Assembly: GCA_947259375.1 (NCBI GenBank)
Contig: CAMYLZ010000008.1
Span: forward strand, 1-64,000
Length of the DNA: 64,000 bases
Direction of reading: 5' to 3'
DNA from: an uncultured Parvularculaceae bacterium
Lineage (GTDB): Bacteria; Pseudomonadota; Alphaproteobacteria; Caulobacterales; Parvularculaceae
A program made the translations under genes and the position numbers. The notes below the pieces were generated by a model that made no database searches, was not told the origin of the DNA, and saw nothing but the letters and a program-made list of their open reading frames with translations. Each line of letters starts with the position of its first letter. Within the stretch, counting starts at the first letter, position 1. Below are positions 35,095-43,831 of this stretch, piece after piece.

Positions 35095-35112
35095 GTACCG
35101 AACGATCGGTAC
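35095..35112. promoter_or_regulatory. Operator-like palindrome upstream of the hydrolase
   Basis: GTACCGAACGATCGGTAC: perfect six-base arms (GTACCG/CGGTAC) around AACGAT, 34 bases before the hydrolase start. The same ACCG-AACGAW-CGGT pattern occurs at 35820 before tetR, so it is a strong candidate for the binding site of that TetR protein. Confidence 0.7.
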
Positions 35113-35240
35113 ATGTTATGACCGCCAGCGAGAAACAAGGCAGACGGTATTCACGTTAATGAGAGGGAAAGAAGGGACGGAAGCACGCGCCGTGAAACGC
35201 TCAAAACGCCTCGGAAAGGGAAAAGCCGCGCAATGCGCTG

Positions 35241-35804
35241 CTATTCGCCAGCGGCGATAATCCCCGGCAGGCGCGCAAGCATGCGCTGAAATGGTCTGGT
35301 CGAGCCTTGCGCGCGCGAGACGACAAGCGCTCCTTCAATTTCGACGATTGCCTGTTCAGCGCGCTGCCTGGCGTCCCCGGCGTTGGCGCCGGCGTTTTGC
35401 GCAACGGCCTGAAACGCATTTTGAAGCGCCGCGGCCATGGTTTTTGCAACACCCGGCGCGGCTTCAGGCGCATCGCCGATGGAGAATAGATTAACGAGAC
35501 AGTTCGCCTTTCCGCCTTCATAAAATTTCGAAAGACCGGCGGCTGCTTTCTTCACCCTCGCCGCTGGCGCGCCTTCACCGGCAAGCGGCGTGATGACCAG
35601 CTCCAACACGGCGGCGCCGACATGGTCTGCGGCGGCTTTCGCCATATCTTCCTTGCCATTGGGAAAATAGTGATAAAGGCTTGACTTGCCGAGACCAGAT
35701 GCGCCCGAAAGGCGCGACAAGCTCGCCCCATCATAGCCGAATGCGCGGAACTCGCGCGCAATGGCGGCGACAGCTTCCTCACGCGATGTCTTGACGACCG
35801 GCAT
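35241..35804 (-). CDS. TetR/AcrR family transcriptional regulator
   Basis: 187 residues from the ATG at 35804 with GGAAGGG upstream; the frame is open to 36086 but that part runs antisense to the helicase. The helix-turn-helix is clear: EEAVAAIAREFRAFGYDGAS, LSRLSGASGLGKSSLYHYFP NGKEDMAKAAADH read across the TetR signature. The C-terminal part resembles the LmrA/YxaF type (CLVNLFSIGDAPEA). Operator-like palindromes lie 15 bases before its own start and before the downstream hydrolase, pointing to autoregulation and control of the hydrolase. Confidence 0.88.
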   Translation of the reverse strand: MPVVKTSREEAVAAIAREFRAFGYDGASLSRLSGASGLGKSSLYHYFPNGKEDMAKAAADHVGAAVLELVITPLAGEGAPAARVKKAAAGLSKFYEGGKANCLVNLFSIGDAPEAAPGVAKTMAAALQNAFQAVAQNAGANAGDARQRAEQAIVEIEGALVVSRAQGSTRPFQRMLARLPGIIAAGE

Positions 35805-35819
35805 GACAACCCTTCCTGA

Positions 35820-35833
35820 ACCGAACGAACGGT
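35820..35833. promoter_or_regulatory. Operator-like palindrome upstream of tetR
   Basis: ACCGAACGAACGGT: arms ACCG and CGGT around AACGAA, 15 bases before the tetR start. It differs from the copy at 35095 mainly in one spacer base and the outer pairs. A repressor bound here would block tetR transcription or initiation. Confidence 0.65.
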
Positions 35834-35929
35834 ATATAAGTTCCCGCCGCGCCGGCGCAAGCAACCGCCTTCCTGCTGGCCAAATCACGGGCGAATCGGC
35901 AAAAAGCCATCCGGAAAGGCAAAAAACGC

Positions 35930-37015
35930 ATGAACTGGTCTCCCGAACAGGATAACGCCCTCCTCGCCGTCGACCGTTGGCTGCACAAGGGCGACAGCCA
36001 GGTTTTCCGCCTGTTCGGCTATGCCGGCGCGGGCAAAACCACGCTGGCGCGCCATATTGCGGAGAATGCCGGCAGCGATGTCGCATTCGCAGCTTTCACC
36101 GGCAAGGCTGCGCATGTGATGCGCCAGAAGGGCTGCGCCGGCGCATCGACTATCCACGCGCTGATCTATCGCCCTGCCGGCGCCGAAGGCGAGAACGAGC
36201 CGCAATTCACGCTGCGCCCAGACGCACCGGCGGCGGACGCCGACCTTATCATCATCGATGAATGCTCTATGGTCGATGAGGAACTGGGCCGCGACCTCCT
36301 TACCTTTGGCAAACCCGTGCTGGTGCTCGGCGACCCGGCGCAATTGCCGCCCGTCAAAGGCGGCGGCTTTTTCACCGAAGGCGATCCGGACTTCATGCTG
36401 ACCGAGATTCACCGGCAAGCAGCGGACAATCCGATCATTCGCCTCTCCATGGCGATCCGCGCGGGCGAGCCCTTTGACGAACAATCCGATCAATGCCGGC
36501 TCCTTTCCCGCAAGGACATCACGACGGATGCGATCATGGCGGCCGACCAGATCCTTGTCGGCGCCAATCGCACCCGCAAACGCTATAATGACCGCCTGCG
36601 CGAACTGCATGGCTTCACACAAGCGACGCCGGAAGCCGGCGAAAAGCTCGTCTGCCTGCGGAACAACAAAAAGAAGGGCCTTTTGAACGGCGGCATCTGG
36701 ACCGTCGATCGGCAAATGAAGCCAAAAGGCCAGCGCGTGCGGTTTTCGGTACGCCCCGAAGAAGGCGGCAAAGCGGTAAGCGTCTCCGTACCGCGCGGGT
36801 TTTTCATTGAAGGACCGGAAAGCGTCCCCTGGTTGCAAAGGAAGGGCGCGGACGAGTTCGACTATGGCTACGCCCTTACCGTCCACAAGGCGCAAGGCTC
36901 GCAATGGGACGATATCGTCCTTTTTGACGAGAGTTACATGTTCCGCGAACACGGCGCACGCTGGCTCTATACGGGCGTAACGCGGGCGGCCGAACGCCTG
37001 ACGCTGGTGCGATAA
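35930..37015 (+). CDS. Compact RecD/Dda-type ATP-dependent DNA helicase
   Basis: 361 residues, a superfamily 1B helicase reduced to its motor. Motif I is GYAGAGKTT (30-38), motif Ia FTGKAAHVMRQKG, motif II IIDECSMVDEE, motif III LGDPAQLPPVKGGG, motif IV near HRQAADNPIIRLSMAIRAG, and motif V/VI YALTVHKAQGSQWDDIV and TGVTRAAERLTLVR. It lacks the N-terminal and nuclease domains of RecD and resembles phage T4 Dda and small RecD2 forms. A role in repair or replication is inferred. The start falls in the spacer after tetR, transcribed the opposite way. Confidence 0.85.
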   Translation: MNWSPEQDNALLAVDRWLHKGDSQVFRLFGYAGAGKTTLARHIAENAGSDVAFAAFTGKAAHVMRQKGCAGASTIHALIYRPAGAEGENEPQFTLRPDAPAADADLIIIDECSMVDEELGRDLLTFGKPVLVLGDPAQLPPVKGGGFFTEGDPDFMLTEIHRQAADNPIIRLSMAIRAGEPFDEQSDQCRLLSRKDITTDAIMAADQILVGANRTRKRYNDRLRELHGFTQATPEAGEKLVCLRNNKKKGLLNGGIWTVDRQMKPKGQRVRFSVRPEEGGKAVSVSVPRGFFIEGPESVPWLQRKGADEFDYGYALTVHKAQGSQWDDIVLFDESYMFREHGARWLYTGVTRAAERLTLVR

Positions 37016-37082
37016 AAGTTCCTTGAACGGAAAACGAACGACTGTAGACTCGCCATCCATGCGCCACCGCATGGAGAGAGTC

Positions 37083-37442
37083 ATGGATCTAATGCAGTCA
37101 GTAAAAACGGTGCTCGCCAATTACGCCAATTTCAACGGCCGCTCCGGTCGTTCGGAATATTGGTGGTGGGTGCTTTCCTATGTCATTGCGTATTGCCTTG
37201 TTTACATCATCGGCGGCATCGTCGGCGCAGCGGATCTTCTCGCCGCTCTTTTCGGCCTGGCGTTGCTCGTCCCCAATATCGCCGTCAGTGTCCGTCGTTT
37301 TCATGATATCGGCATGTCCGGCTGGTGGTGCCTCGTTTTCTTCATTCCGATAGCCGGTCTGGTTGCGTGGGTTTACTTCTTCACAAAAGCTTCAGACGGA
37401 CCAAACCAGTTTGGCGAAAGCGCGCTGGTCGCGGCCGCATAG
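37083..37442 (+). CDS. DUF805 family membrane protein
   Basis: 119 residues from the ATG at 37083, with GGAGAGAG upstream. The DUF805 pattern is present: NYANFNGRSGRSEYWWWVL, then VSVRRFHDIGMSGWWCL, and a final GPNQFGE. Three or four membrane helices. The function of the family is unknown; it often lies with other small envelope genes. A DUF4282 gene follows after 21 bases. Confidence 0.88.
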   Translation: MDLMQSVKTVLANYANFNGRSGRSEYWWWVLSYVIAYCLVYIIGGIVGAADLLAALFGLALLVPNIAVSVRRFHDIGMSGWWCLVFFIPIAGLVAWVYFFTKASDGPNQFGESALVAAA

Positions 37443-37463
37443 CGAACGTTGAAAGGTCTCATC

Positions 37464-37787
37464 ATGGATGGAATCGTAAAAAGGTTCATGAGTTTTGAAA
37501 AACTGATCGCCACCAGCCTGATCAAGGTTTTGTACTGGCTGGGCGTCATCGGGATCACCATCGGCACGTTAATCGCCATTCTCGGCGCCTTTGCAAGCTT
37601 CGGGCAAGGCTTCGCCCAAGGCGTCGGCATGCTGATCATCGCGCCGATTGGCGGCGTTGTCAGCCTTATATTCTGGCGCTTTCTGTGCGAGGTCTACATC
37701 GTCATTTTCGGCATGTATGACCGGCTCGGCAACATCCAGGACTCGCTTGGCGCAAAAGGCAATGGCGGCGGTGCAGCCGACGCGTAA
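37464..37787 (+). CDS. DUF4282 family membrane protein
   Basis: 107 residues from the ATG at 37464 (AAAGG upstream; an ATG at 37449 is possible). It opens FMSFEKLIATSLIKVLYWLG and closes with RFLCEVYIVIFGMYDRLGNI, both typical of DUF4282, with two hydrophobic segments and a Gly-rich tail. It shares a transcript with the DUF805 gene and ends at the terminator at 37833. Function unknown. Confidence 0.82.
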   Translation: MDGIVKRFMSFEKLIATSLIKVLYWLGVIGITIGTLIAILGAFASFGQGFAQGVGMLIIAPIGGVVSLIFWRFLCEVYIVIFGMYDRLGNIQDSLGAKGNGGGAADA

Positions 37788-37832
37788 AGACCGGAAAATC
37801 GCCGGCTCAACGCATTTCGCCTGAGCACAATC

Positions 37833-37874
37833 AAAACCGTTCATCAGGGAACGTCCTGGTGAGCGGTTTTTTTT
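37833..37874 (+). terminator. Intrinsic terminator after the DUF805-DUF4282 pair
   Basis: AAAACCGTTCATCAGG (37833-37848) pairs with CCTGGTGAGCGGTTTT (37855-37870) over 16 positions with two G-U pairs and a 6-base loop, followed by more Ts to 37874. A textbook intrinsic terminator. Confidence 0.9.
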
Positions 37875-38040
37875 ATTACGAATTACCCCAGCCGCGAAGA
37901 GTGTTTATGCTTGCCCCACGCAGACGGCATGCCCGCATGACATCACAGACATGCTTGAGCAAACCAACAAGCTTCGAAAGGAGCTTGACAAATTATCGGA
38001 TGAGAACCGCTAGCACCAACATGCCTGCGCGGTGCGCGTC

Positions 38041-39885
38041 TCAGGCGTTTTTGACGACCTCAAGATCGGCGGGCAGATCATGCTCGCCGGTCTGCCGGCG
38101 CCACAGATCCGCATAGAGTCCATCCCTGACCAGAAGCTGCGCATGATCGCCGCGCTCGACAATCTCGCCGTCCCGGAAAACCAGGATCATATCGGCATTG
38201 GCGATTGTCGACAGACGGTGCGCCACGGCGATGGTCGTTCGTCCGCGCGCCGCCTCTTTCAGCGCCATTTGCACTTCGCGTTCCGTCGTCGAGTCAAGCG
38301 ACGAGGTTGCCTCGTCCAGGATGAGGATCAGCGGGTTCAACAAGATCGCGCGCGCAACGCCAACCCGTTGTTTTTCACCCCCCGACAGCTTGAGGCCGCG
38401 CTCGCCGACGCGCGTATCAAGCCCCGCCGGCAACGAACGGATAAATTCGCCAAGCTGTGCACGCTCGACCGCTTCCATGATGTCGTCATCGCTAGCGCCC
38501 GGCTGCGCATAAGACAAATTGAAACGCAGCGTATCGTTGAACAACACCACTTCTTGCGGCACGAGGCCGAGGGCCGCGCGCAGCGAGTTTTGCGTCACAT
38601 CCCGCACATTCTGGCCGTCGATCATGATCCGGCCTGAAGGCGGATCGTAAAACCGGAACAGCAATTTCAGGATAGTCGACTTGCCGGCGCCGGACGGCCC
38701 GACAATGCCGACAAACGACCCGCCCGGCACATCGAAACTCACATCTTTGAGGCCGCTGGCCCGCCCTTCATGCGCGAAAGACACATGGTCGAAGCGCACC
38801 GCGCCTTTCGCCGCAGCGAACGGAGCCGCGCCATCCGCATCCGCGACGGCCGGGCGACGGTCCATCAGCTCATAGAGCTTTTCGACATCAACCGTGCCCT
38901 GCTTAACCTCGCGCCATGCCCAGCCCAGAATGTTGAGCGGGCGGTAAATATTGATCAACATCAATATAATCGCCGTCACATCGCCCGCTTGCATTGTTCC
39001 GTTTATGGCGCCGCGTCCGGCCATGACCGCCACAGCGAGAAGCCCGCCGGTCATGATCAGCTCTTGACCGGCGTTCAGCGCCGACAGCGATTGCATGATC
39101 TTCACATAATGCCGGTTATAATCCTGCATCGCGCCGTCGAACCGGTCCGCCTCGCGGTCCTCCGCGGCGAAGGATTTGACCGTTTCGAAATTCGCGAGCG
39201 TGTCGAGTGCAATACCGCGAAGGCGCGTATCAGCCTTGTTGAATTCCCTGCGCTGCTTGTTGCGCCATTCCGTGACAATGATCGTGAAGATCGCATAGAC
39301 GACCACCGTCACCACCGCCGCCAGCGAGAACTGAACGCCGTAAAGCGCGGCCAGCACCACGGCGGCGAATCCAAGCTCGACAATGGTCGGCCCAATGTTG
39401 AACGCCAGGAAGCGGAACAGATATTCCATCGCCCCGGAGCCGCGTTCCATCGTCCGATTCAGCGCGCCCGAGCGGCGAGTCAGATGAAATTGCAGATCGA
39501 GATTTTGCGCATGGCGAAACGCATCCACCGCAACAAGCCGCTGCGCATCTTGCGTCACGGCGGCGAAAAAACCATCGCGGATCGCCGGCAATGCGCTGGC
39601 CGAAAACCGCGCTGCTGCGAATAGTACGAAAAACAGAACGAATGCGCCGCCGGCCGCCGCAACATTCGCGCCGTCCTCGCTCACAAGTTCGTTAACACCC
39701 TCGCCCATAAATACCGGCGCGACCACCGACAATCCCTTGGCGGCAACGGTCAGCAAAAAAGCCAGGACGATCCTGAAACGCCATTTACCAAGCTCTGGCC
39801 GCAATAAAACTGCAAACATGCGTGCAATCGACCGCCCAAAGGGCGCCGGTGCGCTGTGAGTATCGTCATCGGTATCTGGCGGCAT
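38041..39885 (-). CDS. ABC transporter, fused permease and ATPase (Atm1/HMT1-like exporter)
   Basis: 614 residues from the ATG at 39885; a TTG three codons earlier is the only alternative close by. The membrane domain (about residues 25-330, six helices) is followed by a nucleotide-binding domain with Walker A GPSGAGKST, Q-loop LVPQEVVLFND, signature LSGGEKQRV, Walker B LILILDEATSSLD and H-loop VAHRLSTI. The segment RSGALNRTMERGSGAMEYLF matches Atm1-type exporters, which move glutathione or glutathione-bound sulfur species out of the cell or matrix. The gene diverges from a PilZ gene. Atm1-like is the best fit. Confidence 0.88.
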   Translation of the reverse strand: MPPDTDDDTHSAPAPFGRSIARMFAVLLRPELGKWRFRIVLAFLLTVAAKGLSVVAPVFMGEGVNELVSEDGANVAAAGGAFVLFFVLFAAARFSASALPAIRDGFFAAVTQDAQRLVAVDAFRHAQNLDLQFHLTRRSGALNRTMERGSGAMEYLFRFLAFNIGPTIVELGFAAVVLAALYGVQFSLAAVVTVVVYAIFTIIVTEWRNKQRREFNKADTRLRGIALDTLANFETVKSFAAEDREADRFDGAMQDYNRHYVKIMQSLSALNAGQELIMTGGLLAVAVMAGRGAINGTMQAGDVTAIILMLINIYRPLNILGWAWREVKQGTVDVEKLYELMDRRPAVADADGAAPFAAAKGAVRFDHVSFAHEGRASGLKDVSFDVPGGSFVGIVGPSGAGKSTILKLLFRFYDPPSGRIMIDGQNVRDVTQNSLRAALGLVPQEVVLFNDTLRFNLSYAQPGASDDDIMEAVERAQLGEFIRSLPAGLDTRVGERGLKLSGGEKQRVGVARAILLNPLILILDEATSSLDSTTEREVQMALKEAARGRTTIAVAHRLSTIANADMILVFRDGEIVERGDHAQLLVRDGLYADLWRRQTGEHDLPADLEVVKNA

Positions 39886-40068
39886 AAGCGGCAAAATGGG
39901 GACAGGCGCGCAAAATTGCCAGCCCCTTCAGGGCTTTATTTCCAGGCGAACAAGGTAAAATGCTTACGAATTTTAAATTGCGTCATTAGTACTAATGCAT
40001 CCTGAATTCGCTAGAGTTTCTAACCGGTCCGCCAGCGCTCGCCGCGCAGGCCGGTATAGTGGTGTTTG

Positions 40069-40443
40069 ATGTTCAGGAAAAAAGACAAAGATCAAATCGC
40101 CAACAGGCTGGCGTCGATCTCCAACGCGTCGGCCAAGGCTGGCGATGTGCGTATTTCTGAGATCAAAACCCGGAGCAGTAAAAAGGGGCGCGCGCCCCGC
40201 GAACCCGTTTTCCGCCCAGGAAAAATCTTCCTTTCAAAAACGCACAATGTTCGCTGCGTCATCCGCAATGTCAGCGCCACCGGCGCTTATGTTCATATGG
40301 ACAACACCCATCCGCTGCCGGAGCGGGTTGTCCTGCACTTCACGCAATCCGGCCTCGTCAAAAAATGCCGTGTCGTCTGGCAGAAGGAAGTCGAGGCCGG
40401 GCTGGAATTCATCGATCCGGACCAGGCAGGCGGCGACGGATGA
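40069..40443 (+). CDS. PilZ domain-containing protein
   Basis: 124 residues from the ATG at 40069; the codon before it is TTG. A basic N-terminal tail (residues 1-40, many Lys and Ser) leads into a PilZ beta barrel: REPVFRPGKIFL, then RNVSATGAYVHMD where the DxSxxG motif has Asn in the first place, and CRVVWQKEVEAGLEFID. The Arg pair before the barrel is spaced one residue wider than RxxxR, so cyclic di-GMP binding is possible but not assured. No effector domain is attached. Confidence 0.82.
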   Translation: MFRKKDKDQIANRLASISNASAKAGDVRISEIKTRSSKKGRAPREPVFRPGKIFLSKTHNVRCVIRNVSATGAYVHMDNTHPLPERVVLHFTQSGLVKKCRVVWQKEVEAGLEFIDPDQAGGDG

Positions 40444-40486
40444 AGAAGATCCGCCCCGGCTGCACAACCGACTTTATGACGCGTGG

Positions 40487-41497
40487 CTATTCTCGCTCAT
40501 GATGACGGGCGATGTCTTCTTCGCTGAACCGGAAAAAGCGCGCTGCATTGTTGTAAAAAATATCGCGTTTCTGCTCGCGCGTAAGATCAGCGGTTTCGAC
40601 CGCCTCGATTGACGCTTCGATGATGCCTGGCCAGGCCATCTGGTCGGAGCCGAACATGATGCGCTGGCCCTGCCCGGCGCCGACAAGCCTTTCGAGAAAA
40701 CCATGAAACTCGTCGCGCGGCATGGTCGCCGGCAAGACGCCGATTTCAACATAGAGCTGCGGGTACTGACGCAGCATGGCGATTGTCCGATCCACATGCG
40801 GATAGCCCGCATGCATCATGTAAATGCGCAATTTCGGGTGTCGCACCAACACCTCTTCCAGGAGAAAAGGATCGCCAAGCGCAATGCGCGCATCACCGCC
40901 AAACAGATAGGCCGAACCCGGAGGCATTCCGCCAATATGAATACCGACCGGAATATCGTTTTCCTCCGCCATCGCCCAATAAGCGGCGAATGCTGGATCG
41001 CCCGGCGCGATGCCGGAATACTGGTTCGTGACCTCCCCAAGAACGTCGATGTCGCCGCGAGCGAACATAGCCGCGATATCTGCTGGCGACGTCGCGCTAT
41101 CGCGCCCAACATTAAATGTAAGCGACCTGATCACGCGGTCCGGCGCGGCGCCATGCCACTTCTTCGTGGTCTCAGGGTCGGCGCCGACGACGCCGATAAT
41201 ATTGCGCCTTTCCATGACAGCGAGCGTTTCCCGCATCAACGCGTCATCCGAAGCAGCCGCCGGAACCCACTTGTCACAATCCGGCTCCAAATTGCGTGCA
41301 ATCCATTCGTCCGGCCATGAAACGCCTTGGCCTGGATCAAACGGATGAAAATCCGTTATTGGCGTACAGAATTTCTGCCCTGGCGGTCCGTAATTCGACA
41401 CTGGCTGCGCATGAAGATGCACATCGACAATCGGCTCCTTCGCCGCCGCCGTCGCATTGAATATCGCCGCCATAGCAAGCCATGCAGCTATTCGCAT
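40487..41497 (-). CDS. Exported amidohydrolase (metal-dependent TIM-barrel hydrolase)
   Basis: 336 residues from the ATG at 41497, preceded by GGGGGAGAA. A signal peptide is likely (RIAAWLAMAAIFNATAAAKE). The amidohydrolase_2 fold shows the first metal motif VDVHLHAQP, later GIHIGGMPPGSA, IYMMHAGYPHVD and the Asp in MFGSDQMAWPGI. Substrates of this group range from decarboxylations to lactone or ester cleavage; none can be chosen here. It is the last gene after the valine operon, 55 bases beyond mmsB, with a hairpin between them. Confidence 0.82.
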   Translation of the reverse strand: MRIAAWLAMAAIFNATAAAKEPIVDVHLHAQPVSNYGPPGQKFCTPITDFHPFDPGQGVSWPDEWIARNLEPDCDKWVPAAASDDALMRETLAVMERRNIIGVVGADPETTKKWHGAAPDRVIRSLTFNVGRDSATSPADIAAMFARGDIDVLGEVTNQYSGIAPGDPAFAAYWAMAEENDIPVGIHIGGMPPGSAYLFGGDARIALGDPFLLEEVLVRHPKLRIYMMHAGYPHVDRTIAMLRQYPQLYVEIGVLPATMPRDEFHGFLERLVGAGQGQRIMFGSDQMAWPGIIEASIEAVETADLTREQKRDIFYNNAARFFRFSEEDIARHHERE

Positions 41498-41519
41498 ACT
41501 AATTCTCCCCCTCAATTTA

Positions 41520-41536
41520 CGCCGCTGATAGCGGCG
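41520..41536 (-). terminator. Small hairpin between mmsB and the amidohydrolase
   Basis: CGCCGCT, loop GAT, AGCGGCG: a perfect 7-bp stem 16 bases after the mmsB stop. The sequence after it on the minus strand (TAAATTG) is only weakly T-rich, so it may attenuate transcription rather than end it. Confidence 0.35.
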
Positions 41537-41551
41537 GGATTCAAACGTGCC

Positions 41552-42442
41552 TCAAAGATCGCCCCTAATCAGCTTCATTACGCCGGAAAAGTCGAGATTA
41601 TCCTTACCCGCCGCTTCCATTAGCGCATAGAGCGCTTCGGATTGCGCACCGAGGGGCGTTGACGCCTTGGCCTTATGCGCAGCCTCCTGCGCAAGGCGCA
41701 TGTCTTTCAACATCATTCCGGCGGCGAAGCCAGGCTGGTAATCCCGATTTGACGGCGCCGCCGCAACCGGCCCCGGCGCAGGGCAATAGCTCGTCATCGA
41801 CCAGCACTGGCCAGAAGCAGTTGACGAGATATCGAAAAAGGTCTGTGCGTCGAGCCCCAGCTTCTCCGCGAGGTTGAACGCTTCACAAGTGCCGATCATG
41901 GAAATGCCGAGCAGCATGTTATTGCAGATCTTGGCGACCTGCCCGTTACCCGCCGCGCCCGCATGAAAGATGTTCTTACCCATGGCCTCGAGTACCGGCT
42001 TCGCCTTTTCGAAGGCTTGCGCCTCACCGCCCACCATGAATGTCAGCGCGCCTCCGGTCGCCGCCGCAACGCCGCCGGAAACCGGCGCGTCGACCATGGC
42101 GAATCCTTTGTCTGCAGCCATTGCGATCACCGCTCGCGCGCTGTCGACGTCGATGGTGGATGAGTCGATGAAAAGCGCCCCCGCCTTAGCATTCGCGATA
42201 ACGCCGTAATCTTCCGTATAGACCGAACGCACATGCGCGCCCGCCGGCAGCATGGTGACGACAATATCAGCGTCGCGCACCGCGTCGGCGACGCTTTCGC
42301 CGCGTTTGCAGCCAGCTTCGACCGCGCGGTCGATGGCGGCGATGGACAAGTCTGTCGCTGTTACGTCATGCCCGGCCTTGGCGAGATTGGCGGCCATCGG
42401 CCCACCCATATTGCCGAGGCCAATAAATGCGGTCTTGGTCAT
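41552..42442 (-). CDS. mmsB: 3-hydroxyisobutyrate dehydrogenase
   Basis: 296 residues. The N-terminal NAD-binding motif is TAFIGLGNMGGPMAANLAKAG, the substrate motif is DAPVSGGVAAATGGALTFMV, and the catalytic Lys is in GNGQVAKICNNMLL. It oxidises 3-hydroxyisobutyrate to methylmalonate semialdehyde in valine breakdown, feeding MmsA (46129). It has AGGAGAGGA upstream and follows the hydrolase gene by 27 bases in the same operon. Confidence 0.94.
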   Translation of the reverse strand: MTKTAFIGLGNMGGPMAANLAKAGHDVTATDLSIAAIDRAVEAGCKRGESVADAVRDADIVVTMLPAGAHVRSVYTEDYGVIANAKAGALFIDSSTIDVDSARAVIAMAADKGFAMVDAPVSGGVAAATGGALTFMVGGEAQAFEKAKPVLEAMGKNIFHAGAAGNGQVAKICNNMLLGISMIGTCEAFNLAEKLGLDAQTFFDISSTASGQCWSMTSYCPAPGPVAAAPSNRDYQPGFAAGMMLKDMRLAQEAAHKAKASTPLGAQSEALYALMEAAGKDNLDFSGVMKLIRGDL

Positions 42443-42469
42443 TTTCTTGGTTTCCTCTCCTGCCCTTTT

Positions 42470-43528
42470 CTAGGGCAATTCCAGTTCCGCTGCTCCGAGC
42501 GGTTCAAAATACGCCGCCAAATCCTGATCGCTCACCTCACCAAGCGCAGAAGGCGACCATTTCGGATTGCGGTCCTTGTCGAGGATCTGCGCACGCACGC
42601 CCTCGAAAAAGTCGTGACCTTCCATAACGCGCCGGACGACGCGAAACTCCGTTTTCATATTGTCGTCGAAATCGAGCTCATGGCCGCGCTTCATCTGCTC
42701 GAAAGTCAAAAGCAAAGAGGTAGGCGACATCCGTTCGAGGGTTTTTACCGTTTCCGACGCAAAATCGCCGCCATCGGCCTTGAGCGCGCCCATCAGCGTG
42801 ATCAGCGAGCCATGCCCCTGAAACAGGCGGGCGATCGCCGGGCGAATATCATTGACCGGCGCATGGCCAGGATCGCCCGCATATGTATCGAGCACCGTTT
42901 CAATATCCGCATGCGCATGATCCGTAAGCGTTGTTTTCAACAGCACTTCGGCAAGTTCGGAATATTTGTCGGCCGGCGCGTAATGCGTGGCGATCCCCGC
43001 GGCCATACAGTCAGCCGCCTTCGCCCGCGCGCCTGTCAGCGCATAGTAAAGCCCTAGCCCGTCATGCAGGCGCGGCATGAAATGCCCGCCCCCGACATCG
43101 GGGAAGAGGCCAATGCCCGTTTCCGGCATGGCGAACAATGTCGCATCGCCGGCAACCCGGAAATCGCCATGCACCGAGATGCCAACGCCGCCGCCCATGA
43201 CGATGCCGTCTATGAGCGCCACATAAGGCTTCGGATAATGATAGATCAGCGCATTATTGCGATATTCCTCGCGAAAAAATTCTGACGCGTGGGCCGGGTC
43301 TTTCCTAGCCGTATCGTGCAGCCAGCGAATGTCGCCGCCGGCGCAGAATGCGCGCTCGCCAACGCTTTTCACCAGCACCGCCTTGACCGACCGGTCGCCG
43401 GCCCATGCCGTCAATTGGGCGCGCATGGCCTTGACCATCTCCCAATTGAGCGCGTTCAGCGCCTTTTCGTTATTGAGCGTAACAACGCCCCAATCACCGG
43501 CCCGCTCAAATAGGGTTTGTTCGCTCAC
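42470..43528 (-). CDS. 3-hydroxyisobutyryl-CoA hydrolase (enoyl-CoA hydratase/isomerase family)
   Basis: 352 residues from a GTG start with GGAG just upstream. The crotonase fold carries the hydrolase-specific pattern: FCAGGDIRWLHD, DGIVMGGGVGISVHGDFRVA, and FAMPETGIGLFPDVGGGHFM; the length of about 350 also separates it from plain enoyl-CoA hydratases of about 260. It frees 3-hydroxyisobutyrate from CoA in valine catabolism. An enoyl-CoA hydratase proper for the pathway is not in this cluster. The next gene upstream is DUF1330, one base away. Confidence 0.9.
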   Translation of the reverse strand: MSEQTLFERAGDWGVVTLNNEKALNALNWEMVKAMRAQLTAWAGDRSVKAVLVKSVGERAFCAGGDIRWLHDTARKDPAHASEFFREEYRNNALIYHYPKPYVALIDGIVMGGGVGISVHGDFRVAGDATLFAMPETGIGLFPDVGGGHFMPRLHDGLGLYYALTGARAKAADCMAAGIATHYAPADKYSELAEVLLKTTLTDHAHADIETVLDTYAGDPGHAPVNDIRPAIARLFQGHGSLITLMGALKADGGDFASETVKTLERMSPTSLLLTFEQMKRGHELDFDDNMKTEFRVVRRVMEGHDFFEGVRAQILDKDRNPKWSPSALGEVSDQDLAAYFEPLGAAELELP

Positions 43529-43529
43529 G

Positions 43530-43823
43530 TCACTCCGCCCCTTCGACGATCAGTATTTCGCCTTCCGAGTTCGCACGACGGATTTCCGCCGCCGCTTGGT
43601 ATTCCGGCGAGTTATAGCACGCGACAGCCTGCTCGTAGCTTTCAAACTCGATGACGACGTTGCGCGCCCGCGCTGCGCCCTCGACGCCGTCGCACTTGCC
43701 GCCGCGCACGATAAACCTGGCGCCGTATTTTTCATAAGCCGGCTGAGCCGCTTTCAGATAGCCCGGATAATCCTCCGCATTATGAACATCCACCCGGCCA
43801 ATCCAGTATCCCTTCGCCATCAT
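43530..43823 (-). CDS. DUF1330 domain-containing protein
   Basis: 97 residues of the dimeric alpha-beta barrel type: GYWIGRVDVHNAEDYPGYLK, KYGARFIVRGGKCDGVEG, and VVIEFESYEQAVACYNSPEY. This pattern is standard for DUF1330, whose function is unknown. AAGGAG precedes the start. It is packed tightly between the acyl-CoA dehydrogenase and the hydrolase genes of the valine operon, so a helper role in that pathway is possible. Confidence 0.9.
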   Translation of the reverse strand: MMAKGYWIGRVDVHNAEDYPGYLKAAQPAYEKYGARFIVRGGKCDGVEGAARARNVVIEFESYEQAVACYNSPEYQAAAEIRRANSEGEILIVEGAE

Positions 43824-43831
43824 CGCGCTCC

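Noticed and set aside
35885-37120. A 411-codon minus-strand frame over the helicase gene
   Set aside because: The plus-strand helicase has every motor motif; the antisense frame has none.
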